In this document: piece by piece, positions 1 through 8,043 of the stretch
Layout: every line of letters begins with the position of its first letter
Position numbering within the stretch: position 1 is the stretch's first letter
NCBI GenBank assembly: GCA_902510415.1
Contig: CABXBH010000003.1
Span: 1-64,000, forward strand
Length of the DNA stretch: 64,000 nucleotides
From: an uncultured Bacteroidota bacterium
GTDB lineage: Bacteria > Bacteroidota > Bacteroidia > Flavobacteriales > Flavobacteriaceae
Direction of reading: 5' to 3'
The notes under the pieces: model-generated
Told to the model about the DNA's origin: nothing
Seen by the model: the letters and a program-made list of their open reading frames with translations, nothing else
Database searches by the model: none
Position numbers and translations under genes: made by a program

Positions 1-1
1 A

Positions 2-1087
2 AATGCTCACTTAAGAACTAGAACAAATACTTTTAGTGCTGTGATGAGAATACGTTCAAGCTTATCTTTTGCAATTCACGAATATTTCAACAAAAATGGC
101 TTTTATTATGTTCACACGCCAATAATAACAGCCAGTGATGCTGAAGGTGCAGGTGAACAATTTAGAGTTTCCACTTTAGATCCGAAAAATCCAGCTCTTA
201 ACAAAAATGGAGAAGTGGACTATAAAGAAGATTTTTTTGGTAAAGAAACAAATCTAACTGTTTCAGGGCAACTAGAGGCTGAGGCCTATGCTATGTCAAT
301 GGGTAAAGTATATACATTTGGACCAACTTTTAGAGCTGAAAATTCAAATACTTCTAGACATTTATCAGAGTTTTGGATGATTGAACCTGAAGTTGCATTT
401 ATGGATATAAATGATAATATGAAATTAGCTGAAGATTTTTTAAAATATGTTTTATCCTACTTAATTAATAATAACATTGAAGATTTAAAATTTTTAGAAA
501 ACAGATTAATTACCGAAGAAAAGCAAAAACCTCAAAAGGAGAGAAGTGAATTAAGTCTAATAGAAAAATTAAACTTCGTAATTGAAAATAAGTTTAAAAT
601 TATAACTTATACAGAAGCTTATGAGATTTTGAAAAATTGTAAACCAAATAAAAAGAAAAAATTTAAATATTTAATTACTGAATGGGGGGCTGATTTACAG
701 AGTGAACACGAAAGATTTTTAGTTGAAAAAGAATTTAAGTGTCCTGTTATTATTTACAACTATCCTGCAAAAATTAAATCTTTTTATATGAGATTAAATG
801 AGGATGGAAAAACTGTGAGAGCAATGGATATTTTATTCCCAGGAATAGGAGAAATTGTGGGTGGTTCACAAAGGGAAGAAAGATTGGATATTTTATTAAA
901 TAAAATTAAAGAAGTGGGAATAGAAGAAGAAGAATTGTGGTGGTATTTAGAGCTTAGAAAATTTGGAACTGCTATTCATTCTGGATTTGGATTAGGCTTT
1001 GAAAGGCTTGTAATGTTTGCAACTGGCATGTCAAATATTAGAGATGTAATTCCTTTTCCAAGAACTCCACAAAACGCAGATTTTTAA
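2..1087 (+). CDS. asnS: Asparagine--tRNA ligase, C-terminal part (5' end outside window)
   Basis: Class IIb aminoacyl-tRNA synthetase that charges tRNA-Asn in the cytoplasm. The frame is open upstream of the GTG at 41 (it reads [20 protein letters not shown]), so that GTG is internal and the gene starts before the window. Usual length is about 480 residues and about 361 are visible here, so mainly the N-terminal anticodon-binding domain is missing. Visible class II motifs are the motif 2 region ([20 protein letters not shown]) and the motif 3 region ([15 protein letters not shown]) near the end, followed by the family-typical [11 protein letters not shown]. rpoN begins 5 bp after the stop, so the two are probably cotranscribed. 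Identification is firm. Confidence 0.97.
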   Translation, partial: NAHLRTRTNTFSAVMRIRSSLSFAIHEYFNKNGFYYVHTPIITASDAEGAGEQFRVSTLDPKNPALNKNGEVDYKEDFFGKETNLTVSGQLEAEAYAMSMGKVYTFGPTFRAENSNTSRHLSEFWMIEPEVAFMDINDNMKLAEDFLKYVLSYLINNNIEDLKFLENRLITEEKQKPQKERSELSLIEKLNFVIENKFKIITYTEAYEILKNCKPNKKKKFKYLITEWGADLQSEHERFLVEKEFKCPVIIYNYPAKIKSFYMRLNEDGKTVRAMDILFPGIGEIVGGSQREERLDILLNKIKEVGIEEEELWWYLELRKFGTAIHSGFGLGFERLVMFATGMSNIRDVIPFPRTPQNADF

Positions 1088-1092
1088 TATCA

Positions 1093-2517
1093 ATGAAGCA
1101 ATATTTAAAATTAAAACTATCTCAGAAATTATCTCCACAGCAAATTCAGCTTATGAAGTTAATTCAGCTTCCTACATTAGATTTTGAACAAAAAATACAG
1201 AGAGAAATCGAAGAAAATCCAGCTCTTGAAGAGGGTAAAAATTCAAAAGATGAAGATCAACAAGATAGTCAGGAAGATTATTCTGAGGATGATATTAATA
1301 TTGACGATTATATAAATTATGATGATACTCCTTCATACAAGTTAAATTCAAATAATTCAGGAAGGCTAGAAGACAAAAATATTCCTTTTTCATCAGGTAT
1401 TTCTTTTACCCAACATCTTTTATCTCAATTAAAACCAATAAGTCTAAGTGAAAAAAAAATGAAAATTGCTGAATTTCTTGTTGGAAGTATAGATGAGTCT
1501 GGCTATATAAGATTAGAAATAGAGGAAATAATTGATGATTTAGCATTTACTCAAAACCTTATTGTACATGAAGATGAGTTAAAAGAAATATTGAATATTG
1601 TTCAGGATTTTGATCCCCCAGGAGTGGGAGCATTATCACTCCAAGAATGTCTCATAATTCAATTAAGAAGAAAAAAAAGAAATAAATATATAGATTTAGC
1701 AATTGATATAATTGAGAATTCTTTTGAACAATTTTCAAAAAAACATTTTGAAAAATTGATGAATAAATATTCAATTGAAGAAGAGCAATTAAAAGAAATA
1801 ATTAATTTAATCTCTAAACTTAATCCAAAACCTGGGGGGTCATATTCAGGTGGAGGTAAGCCTATAGAGCAGGTTATTCCAGATTTTAGAATCTCTATAG
1901 AGAATGATGAATTAACACTAGATCTTAATTATAGAAATAGTCCAGTTCTAAATATTTCAAGAGATTATGATGAAATGCTTAGAGGCTATAAATTAGAAAA
2001 AAACAAATCTAAATCACAAAAAGAGGCTATACAGTTTATTAAACAAAAGCTGGATTCTGCAAAATGGTTTATTGACGCTGTAAAACAAAGACAACAGACA
2101 CTAATGATTACTATGCAGGCAATAATGAATTACCAAAGTGAATATTTTCTTACAGGCGATGAAAGAAAAATTAAACCTATGATTTTAAAAGATATTGCCA
2201 ACGAAATAGAAATGGATATTTCTACAATTTCAAGAGTAGCAAATAGTAAATATGTTGATACACCTTATGGAACAAAGCTATTAAAAGAATTTTTTAGTGA
2301 ATCCATGAAAACTACAAGTGGGGAAGAAATTTCAACTATAGAAATTAAAAAAATCTTAGAAAAAGTTGTTCGAAATGAAAACAAAAGAAAACCTGAAACA
2401 GATGAAAAACTGGTTAAAATTTTAAATGAAAAGGGGTACAAAATCGCAAGAAGGACAGTAGCAAAATATAGAGAACAACTTAATATTCCAGTTGCAAGGT
2501 TAAGAAAAGAAATTTAG
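1093..2517 (+). CDS. rpoN: RNA polymerase sigma-54 factor
   Basis: Sigma-54 directs core RNA polymerase to -24/-12 promoters that need AAA+ activators. The 474-residue protein has the full family layout. The N-terminal activator-interaction region is Gln/Leu-rich (LSQKLSPQQIQLMKLIQLP). A strongly acidic region II follows (about residues 48-80), then the core-binding region, the helix-turn-helix region and the RpoN box ARRTVAKYRE near residue 455, which reads the -24 element. The ATG lies 5 bp after asnS, and the asnS-rpoN pair probably forms one transcript. It converges on the exbD gene with only 3 bp between stop codons. No bEBP activator is encoded in the window. Confidence 0.97.
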   Translation: MKQYLKLKLSQKLSPQQIQLMKLIQLPTLDFEQKIQREIEENPALEEGKNSKDEDQQDSQEDYSEDDINIDDYINYDDTPSYKLNSNNSGRLEDKNIPFSSGISFTQHLLSQLKPISLSEKKMKIAEFLVGSIDESGYIRLEIEEIIDDLAFTQNLIVHEDELKEILNIVQDFDPPGVGALSLQECLIIQLRRKKRNKYIDLAIDIIENSFEQFSKKHFEKLMNKYSIEEEQLKEIINLISKLNPKPGGSYSGGGKPIEQVIPDFRISIENDELTLDLNYRNSPVLNISRDYDEMLRGYKLEKNKSKSQKEAIQFIKQKLDSAKWFIDAVKQRQQTLMITMQAIMNYQSEYFLTGDERKIKPMILKDIANEIEMDISTISRVANSKYVDTPYGTKLLKEFFSESMKTTSGEEISTIEIKKILEKVVRNENKRKPETDEKLVKILNEKGYKIARRTVAKYREQLNIPVARLRKEI

Positions 2518-2520
2518 CTT

Positions 2521-3003
2521 TTACTTTTTATTTAAAGAAACATCTCCAATTCTGGTGGTATAATTTATCTTAAGAGCATTTACCTTCCTTAATTCCTGTT
2601 TAATATCTCCAACAATACCCATATTGGTTTCTTTATCAACCTTAAGAGCAGTTGTTAAAAAAGGTCTTAACTCCTCTCTTTTAGACTCTCTTTCGGCATA
2701 AATAAAGGCGGGGATGTCTGAGACTTCTGAGAATTTATCGTTTAACTGGAGACGAGCTTCGGTTCCAAATTTTGATTGATATCCAAAATTAGGTTTCCCA
2801 GCATAGATATACATTACAAGTTCCTTTTTATCTAATTTTTCTACCTCGTTTGCTGCAGGCAACTCATTTTTTATCTTCAATTCGTTATCTCTCATTACGG
2901 TAGCAACCATAAAAAAGAATAAAAGCATAAAAACAATATCTGGAAGTGAGGCTGTATTAACAGCAGGCAAATCTCCTTTTTTCTTTTTGTTAAATTTTGA
3001 CAT
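2521..3003 (-). CDS. exbD: ExbD/TolR-type biopolymer transport protein (second copy)
   Basis: Component of the inner-membrane proton channel that energises TonB-dependent outer-membrane transporters. The 160-residue protein has a short cytoplasmic N-terminus and one membrane segment carrying the proton-relay Asp (ASLPDIVFMLLFFFMV, about residues 18-35), then a periplasmic domain of about 120 residues. It is the last gene of an exbB - membrane protein - exbD - exbD operon, 15 bp after its paralogue. Two non-identical ExbD copies are common in Bacteroidota. TonB is not in the window. TolR is possible on sequence alone, but the arrangement favours ExbD. Confidence 0.9.
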   Translation of the reverse strand: MSKFNKKKKGDLPAVNTASLPDIVFMLLFFFMVATVMRDNELKIKNELPAANEVEKLDKKELVMYIYAGKPNFGYQSKFGTEARLQLNDKFSEVSDIPAFIYAERESKREELRPFLTTALKVDKETNMGIVGDIKQELRKVNALKINYTTRIGDVSLNKK

Positions 3004-3018
3004 AATAAAATATTATAA

Positions 3019-3615
3019 TTACTGTACTTCAGATAATTTCTGAGGGTACTCTTTTCTTAGTCTATTAATATTTTCTTTTAGTTTATCTTTATTGCCAGGC
3101 CAATTAACATCTTTATAATTCTTCATCATTTCAGAATAACTATCTCCGAACAATTCTTGAGCTCTTACATTTCTCAAATGAGTGTATGCAGCTACTAACT
3201 CATTTTGGACAGAAATATAGGTTGCATAAGATGTTTCCCTCTCATTCTTAAGAGAAATAATTGCTTTATCAGGATTATCTGATGATTTAGAATCTCTTTT
3301 TCCCTTACAATAATTACAAGCATCTTCACCAGTTCCACCTCCATTATCTAAAAATTCAATCGCTGATGTTCGTAAATCTTCTAATTCCATTAATTCATCT
3401 TCTACTAAAAGTTGATCTTTACCGTTTAATAGAACAGTGAATATATTTTTCTGCTTGATTACCACATCCTCTTCAGATTCTTCCATAGGAGGAAGTTTTC
3501 TACTAATACCTGAATCCGTTTCAATTGTTGTAGTTACCAGAAAAAATATTAACAAAAGAAAAGCAATGTCAGCCATTGATCCTGCATTAACCTCTGGTGA
3601 TGATCTTCTTGCCAT
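3019..3615 (-). CDS. exbD: ExbD/TolR-type biopolymer transport protein (first copy)
   Basis: Paralogue of the downstream exbD. At 198 residues it is longer than proteobacterial ExbD (about 140). The single membrane helix carries the conserved Asp (AGSMADIAFLLLIFFLVTTT, about residues 12-31). The periplasmic domain has an insertion with a CxxC pair (CNYCKGKRDSKSSD, about residues 99-112), which I recall as common in flavobacterial ExbD proteins; its role is not known to me. The gene starts 6 bp after the preceding membrane-protein gene. Together with ExbB it should supply proton-motive force to the SusC-type transporter encoded later in the window, which is an inference. Confidence 0.9.
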   Translation of the reverse strand: MARRSSPEVNAGSMADIAFLLLIFFLVTTTIETDSGISRKLPPMEESEEDVVIKQKNIFTVLLNGKDQLLVEDELMELEDLRTSAIEFLDNGGGTGEDACNYCKGKRDSKSSDNPDKAIISLKNERETSYATYISVQNELVAAYTHLRNVRAQELFGDSYSEMMKNYKDVNWPGNKDKLKENINRLRKEYPQKLSEVQ

Positions 3616-3621
3616 AATTAT

Positions 3622-4029
3622 TTATTTTCTGTTTTTAAATCCAAAGAACAACATTGTTCCACTTGCAATAAGTATAAGTGAATAAAACATGAATAATGCT
3701 GCTCCAATAAATTTTGAACTAGTTGCTGATAGGATTTTTCCTTCTCTCATTAGTGTTTCTTCACCCGAAGCAATAAGGAAACAAACAACAAATAAGCCTA
3801 AAAATGAACCGATTCCCTTTAAGGTATTCATAAGACTTGATTTATTACCAATCATATTTTTTATTCCAAAATACATTACAGATGAAACAATGATGAAAAG
3901 AACAAAATATGCATTGTATAAAATCATATCAATTCCTACAAGATTATCAAGTAAGATGACAAGAACAAAGATTATTCCTAATAGGGATAAACCGATAGCT
4001 GTGTATTTAAGTATATTATAAAAATTCAT
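3622..4029 (-). CDS. Small polytopic membrane protein in the exbB-exbD operon
   Basis: I do not recognise a named family. The 135-residue protein has about four hydrophobic segments (roughly residues 9-28, 38-55, 72-90 and 107-130) and ends with the basic stretch FFGFKNRK. It sits 5 bp after exbB and 6 bp before the first exbD, so it is almost certainly cotranslated with the TonB energiser. A small membrane protein at this position is usual in flavobacterial exbB-exbD loci, so an accessory role in that complex is plausible but not shown by the sequence. Confidence 0.8.
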   Translation of the reverse strand: MNFYNILKYTAIGLSLLGIIFVLVILLDNLVGIDMILYNAYFVLFIIVSSVMYFGIKNMIGNKSSLMNTLKGIGSFLGLFVVCFLIASGEETLMREGKILSATSSKFIGAALFMFYSLILIASGTMLFFGFKNRK

Positions 4030-4034
4030 ATTTA

Positions 4035-4838
4035 TTATTTCTTATTGTTTACTAAAATATCCATAAGATCTATAGAGGCATTTTCCATATCGTTAACGAT
4101 ACTATCTATTTTGGCTATAATGTAGTTGTAAAAAATTTGAAGAATAATAGCTACAATTAACCCAAACACCGTAGTCAATAAGGCTACTTTAATACCTCCT
4201 GCAACAAGAGATGGTTGCATATCCCCGGCAGCTTCAATTTTATCAAATGCTTGAATCATACCTATTACTGTTCCCATGAAACCAAGCATCGGAGCAAGCG
4301 CAATAAACAGGGAAATCCAAGAAACATTTTTCTCTAATTGACCCATTTGTACACCTCCATATGCAATTACAGCCTTTTCAGCAGATTCGATTCCTTCACT
4401 AGATCTATCCAATCCCTGATAAAAAATAGATGCAACAGGTCCAGGAGTATTTCTACAAACTTCTTTTGCAGCATTTATACCACCTGATTTCATTGCAGCT
4501 TCAACTTCACTAGTTAATTTACTCGAGTCGGTTGAAGTAGAAAGGTTTAAATAAATAATTCTTTCTATAGCAATTGCAAGACCAAGAATAAGACATAATA
4601 AAACAATTCCCATAAAACCAGGTCCACCTTCAATAAACCTCTTTTTCAGTTCTTGGTGAAAGTTTAACTGCTCTTCCTCTACAGGCTCTTCCATAACAGG
4701 CTCTTCCATTTCAACAGCATCTGTTTGAACAGTATCTTGTTGCTCAGACATTTCCATTTCATCCTGTAAAGGAAATGCTTGATTCGATTGAACAAATATT
4801 AACGATAATATTGCTAATAAACTAAATAATCTTTTCAT
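4035..4838 (-). CDS. exbB: MotA/TolQ/ExbB proton channel protein
   Basis: The pentameric channel partner of ExbD, in the inner membrane. The 267-residue protein begins with a signal-like hydrophobic segment (residues 1-20), followed by a very acidic linker with imperfect repeats (MEEPVMEEPVEEEQ, about residues 44-57). The canonical ExbB membrane topology follows: TM1 near residues 77-95, and TM2/TM3 near 172-235 with the family signature APMLGFMGTVIGMIQAF. It is the first gene of the four-gene operon. The acidic extension between signal and TM1 is longer than in E. coli ExbB but frequent in Bacteroidota. TolQ is the alternative name for such proteins. Confidence 0.93.
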   Translation of the reverse strand: MKRLFSLLAILSLIFVQSNQAFPLQDEMEMSEQQDTVQTDAVEMEEPVMEEPVEEEQLNFHQELKKRFIEGGPGFMGIVLLCLILGLAIAIERIIYLNLSTSTDSSKLTSEVEAAMKSGGINAAKEVCRNTPGPVASIFYQGLDRSSEGIESAEKAVIAYGGVQMGQLEKNVSWISLFIALAPMLGFMGTVIGMIQAFDKIEAAGDMQPSLVAGGIKVALLTTVFGLIVAIILQIFYNYIIAKIDSIVNDMENASIDLMDILVNNKK

Positions 4839-4905
4839 CTTTTTTTTGTTTAATATTTTTGAGTGTTAAAGATATAAAAATATATCACATAAATTACATA
4901 ATATG

Positions 4906-4993
4906 CAGAGAGGAAGGGATTCGAACCCTCGATACACTTTTGGTGTATACACACTTTCCAGGCGTGCGCCTTCGACCACTCGGCCACCTCTCT
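4906..4993 (-). tRNA. tRNA-Ser (anticodon GGA)
   Basis: On the minus strand an 88-nt cloverleaf reads AGAGAGGTGGCCGAGTGGTC at the 5' end and closes with CCTCTCT plus discriminator G. The acceptor stem is 7 bp. The anticodon stem CACGC/GTGTG encloses loop CTGGAAA, giving anticodon GGA. The long variable arm (GTATACACC...GTGTATC) and the GGTTCGAATCC T-arm are typical of tRNA-Ser. CCA is not encoded. It sits between exbB and tatD, on the same strand as both. Confidence 0.96.
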
Positions 4994-5062
4994 AAGCACA
5001 GTTAACAAATAAAGAGAAAAAAAATTAATTATGAAATTTAATCAATAATTTTTTAGGCCAAT

Positions 5063-5827
5063 TTAAACCTTAAAAACCTCCTTTGAATTATGGGTAGTTA
5101 TTTTTGCAATTTCATTAAGTGAGAGATTGTATATGTCACAAAGCTTTTCTGCTATAATTTTAATGTTAGCGCTCTGATTTCTTTTACCTCTAAGCGGGGC
5201 TGGTGATAAATATGGGGAATCTGTTTCGAGAACAATATTTTTTATATCAATTTGATTCAAAAATTTATCAATCTTTCCGTTTTTAAAGGTTACTACTCCT
5301 CCAATTCCTAATTTCATATCTAACTCAATAATCTTATTTGCTTGTTCCAAATCACCCGAAAAACAATGAAAGACACCTCCATTTAATGGTTTATTATTAA
5401 TCAGAACATTATAAATTTCATCAAATGATTCTCTGCAGTGTATAACAATAGGTAGGTGATTATTATTAGCAATCTCAATTTGCATCTCAAATGCCTTAGT
5501 TTGCATGCTCAAATTAGATTTATCCCAATATAAATCAATTCCTATTTCTCCTATAGCTACTATATGGTTGTTTTTTAATATATTTTGTACTAACGATATT
5601 TCATCTGAAAAATCTTTCCCAACATAACATGGGTGTAATCCTGACATCAAAAAAATATTTTCTGGGTATTTTTTTTGAAGATTAAACATCGATGAAGAAT
5701 ATTTAGAATTTATTGCGGGGAAAAATAGTCTTTTTACATTGTTGAAAAATGCATTCTCAATAACAATATCTATATCATTACTGAACTCATCAAGATAAAG
5801 ATGGGTGTGAGTATCTGTAAATACCAT
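5063..5827 (-). CDS. tatD: TatD family metal-dependent hydrolase/DNase
   Basis: Amidohydrolase-superfamily phosphodiesterase; family members act as 3'-5' nucleases and are implicated in DNA repair. The 254-residue protein has the complete metal-binding set: HxH in TDTHTHL at the N-terminus, Glu in GEIGIDLY (about residue 93), His in VIHCRES, His in FHCFSG, and Asp in LETDSPYLSP followed by LRGKRNQ. It is the last gene of a minus-strand run, 8 bp after sucB, followed by tRNA-Ser. Length matches the family norm. Confidence 0.95.
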   Translation of the reverse strand: MVFTDTHTHLYLDEFSNDIDIVIENAFFNNVKRLFFPAINSKYSSSMFNLQKKYPENIFLMSGLHPCYVGKDFSDEISLVQNILKNNHIVAIGEIGIDLYWDKSNLSMQTKAFEMQIEIANNNHLPIVIHCRESFDEIYNVLINNKPLNGGVFHCFSGDLEQANKIIELDMKLGIGGVVTFKNGKIDKFLNQIDIKNIVLETDSPYLSPAPLRGKRNQSANIKIIAEKLCDIYNLSLNEIAKITTHNSKEVFKV

Positions 5828-5835
5828 TTTAGAAA

Positions 5836-7041
5836 TTAACTAATTTCAAGAGCTTTTTTAATATTATTATTCATTAAAGTTTCTGTAGGATTTTCTAAAG
5901 CTTCTTTAATATGAACCAAAAAACCTACACTTTCTCTACCATCAATAATTCTGTGATCATAAGAAAGGGCCAAATACATTACAGGTCTAATTTCAACTTT
6001 TCCACTTACCGCAACAGGTCTTTGAACTATATTATGCATACCAAGAATTGCGCTTTGAGGTGGGTTAATTATTGGCGTTGAAAGCATACTTCCAAAAACA
6101 CCTCCATTTGAGATAGTAAAAGTACCTCCCGTCATTTCGTCTACAGTGATTTGTCCATCTCTTGCTCTTTCAGCAAGTCTTTTAACCTCAAGTTCAACTC
6201 CTTTAAATGTAAGTTCTTCAGCACTTCTAATAACCGGAACCATCAAACCTTTTGGGCCGGAAACTGCAATACTTATATCACAATAATTATATGAAATCAT
6301 TTCAGATTTATCTATCATTGAATTGACTGCTGGAAATTCTTGTAATGCTCTAACGCTAGCTAAAGTAAAAAAAGACATAAAACCTAAATTCACTCCATGC
6401 TTTTCTTTAAAAGTTTCTTTATATTTTTTTCTTAATTCAAAGATAGCGGACATATCTACTTCGTTAAAAGTTGTGAGCATAGCGGTTTCATTTTTTACCG
6501 AAACAAGTCTTTCCGCTACTTTTCTTCTTAACATTGAAAGCTTAGCTCTTGTTTGAGATCTTTTAGCATTATCTACATTTCCCATAGCAGGTTTGCCTAA
6601 CAATATATCTTGCTTTGTAATTCTTCCCGCTTTACCTGTTCCTTTAATTTGAGATATATCAACATCTTTCTCAGCAACTAGCTTTCTAGCTGCAGGACTT
6701 AAAAAATCAGATTTTGAATTATCAGTTGAATTTTCATTTCTGGACTCTGGCTCTATAACTTCTTTAATTTCTTTTACCGCTGAACTAGCTTTTGAAACAC
6801 CTTTAGCTGAAGTATCAATATGACATACAACTTGTCCAACTTGAACAACATCTCCCTCCTCAGCTTTAAGAAGAATAACCCCTGATTGTTCAGCGGGTAA
6901 TTCTAATGTTGCCTTATCACTATCAATCTCTGCAATAATTTGATCCTTTTCAACATATTCGCCATCTGAGACTAACCACTGAGCAATTTCAACTTCTGAA
7001 ATTGATTCACCTGGGGATGGTATCTGCATTTCTAAAATCAT
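5836..7041 (-). CDS. sucB: 2-oxoglutarate dehydrogenase E2, dihydrolipoyllysine succinyltransferase
   Basis: E2 core of the 2-oxoglutarate dehydrogenase complex (TCA cycle), transferring succinyl groups from E1 to CoA. The 401-residue protein has an N-terminal lipoyl domain with the lipoylated Lys in [12 protein letters not shown] (near residue 44) and a flexible linker. The peripheral subunit-binding domain contains [19 protein letters not shown] (about residues 114-132), and the catalytic domain ends with the active-site motif [10 protein letters not shown]. The E1 gene sucA lies upstream in the same direction, separated by an unrelated exported esterase gene. E3 (lpd) is not in the window. 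A succinyltransferase rather than an acetyltransferase is supported by pairing with sucA. Confidence 0.95.
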   Translation of the reverse strand: MILEMQIPSPGESISEVEIAQWLVSDGEYVEKDQIIAEIDSDKATLELPAEQSGVILLKAEEGDVVQVGQVVCHIDTSAKGVSKASSAVKEIKEVIEPESRNENSTDNSKSDFLSPAARKLVAEKDVDISQIKGTGKAGRITKQDILLGKPAMGNVDNAKRSQTRAKLSMLRRKVAERLVSVKNETAMLTTFNEVDMSAIFELRKKYKETFKEKHGVNLGFMSFFTLASVRALQEFPAVNSMIDKSEMISYNYCDISIAVSGPKGLMVPVIRSAEELTFKGVELEVKRLAERARDGQITVDEMTGGTFTISNGGVFGSMLSTPIINPPQSAILGMHNIVQRPVAVSGKVEIRPVMYLALSYDHRIIDGRESVGFLVHIKEALENPTETLMNNNIKKALEIS

Positions 7042-7100
7042 AAGATTAACATTTTTCTTTTTTAAAACTTGTGTTCTTAACCGTCTTCTAATATAGCAAT

Positions 7101-8042
7101 TTAGTCAATAAATCCATTTAAATCATAATGAGAAAAAAATTCCCAAATCAATTCAGATGAGTTAATATCTTCCGTCATAAACCAAACATGTTCTCCTCCA
7201 TTAACTTTATAATGATCAACAACAGAACCATTGATTCCCCCATCAAATAAAAGTCTTTCAATAGAAAAATCATCATTAGGGTTTGAGTCATTTAGTTGAG
7301 TAGTTTCAACATCGTTACAATAGTTATTGGAACTCCAATAAGTTAAAACCTCAGGGATTCCAATAGAACCAATTGATGAATTACCATTATAGGTTACAAT
7401 AGAGTCATCTGTGCCATGTATTTGTAAAATAGGTAATTCTCTTTCAGGGTTACATTCATTAAATGTTTCAGTTGTCATTGAACCTGTAACAGATGCGACT
7501 GCCGCAAACTTATTACTAATTTGACAACCTAACAGAAAACTAAAAAACCCTCCATTTGACATGCCAGTGGCATATATCCTATCTTGATTTAAATTGTAAT
7601 CCTGAGAAATAAGTTGAATTAAAAAATCAATTAAACTAACATCGTCTGTTGTACTACTATTAGTCCATCCTCCAACATTCCAATGTGGAAATCCAAAAAA
7701 ACTTGAGCCTTGTGGATATACAACTATGAAATTTTCTCTTTCAGCAATAGAATTAAAATCTGAATAGTACATCATTTGATTATTACTCCCACCAAAACCA
7801 TGAAATACAAATAAAATTGATGATGAAGATTCGTGCGTATAGGATTCTGGTATATAAACTATAAAATCTCTGACTAAACCTTGAAAAGTTATTTCATATT
7901 CGCCTATACCGTATTGAATTTCACCATACTGATTTTCATCCTCCTGATCATTTCCTGGATTTATTGGCTGTTCATTATCATAAATAGATGAACAAGAAAA
8001 AGCCATTATCAGTATTAATATTCTAAAATAAATTTTTGTCAA
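7101..8042 (-). CDS. Lipoprotein alpha/beta-hydrolase esterase (PHB depolymerase/feruloyl esterase-like, CE1 type)
   Basis: Probable outer-membrane or periplasmic carboxyl esterase. I place the start at the TTG at 8042, not the ORF-track start at 8096. From 8042 the product begins with a clean lipoprotein signal ([16 protein letters not shown]), whereas the longer form overlaps sucA by about 50 bp and puts 18 polar residues before it. The TTG follows the sucA stop by one base. Catalytic elements are FHGFGGSN (oxyanion region), the nucleophile elbow GMSNGG, an Asp in HGTDDSIV and a His in NGGEHVWF. Mature length of about 295 residues fits LpqC/feruloyl-esterase-like hydrolases. Its place between sucA and sucB is odd, since it has no evident link to the TCA cycle. 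Substrate unknown. Confidence 0.85.
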   Translation of the reverse strand: MTKIYFRILILIMAFSCSSIYDNEQPINPGNDQEDENQYGEIQYGIGEYEITFQGLVRDFIVYIPESYTHESSSSILFVFHGFGGSNNQMMYYSDFNSIAERENFIVVYPQGSSFFGFPHWNVGGWTNSSTTDDVSLIDFLIQLISQDYNLNQDRIYATGMSNGGFFSFLLGCQISNKFAAVASVTGSMTTETFNECNPERELPILQIHGTDDSIVTYNGNSSIGSIGIPEVLTYWSSNNYCNDVETTQLNDSNPNDDFSIERLLFDGGINGSVVDHYKVNGGEHVWFMTEDINSSELIWEFFSHYDLNGFID

Positions 8043-8043
8043 A

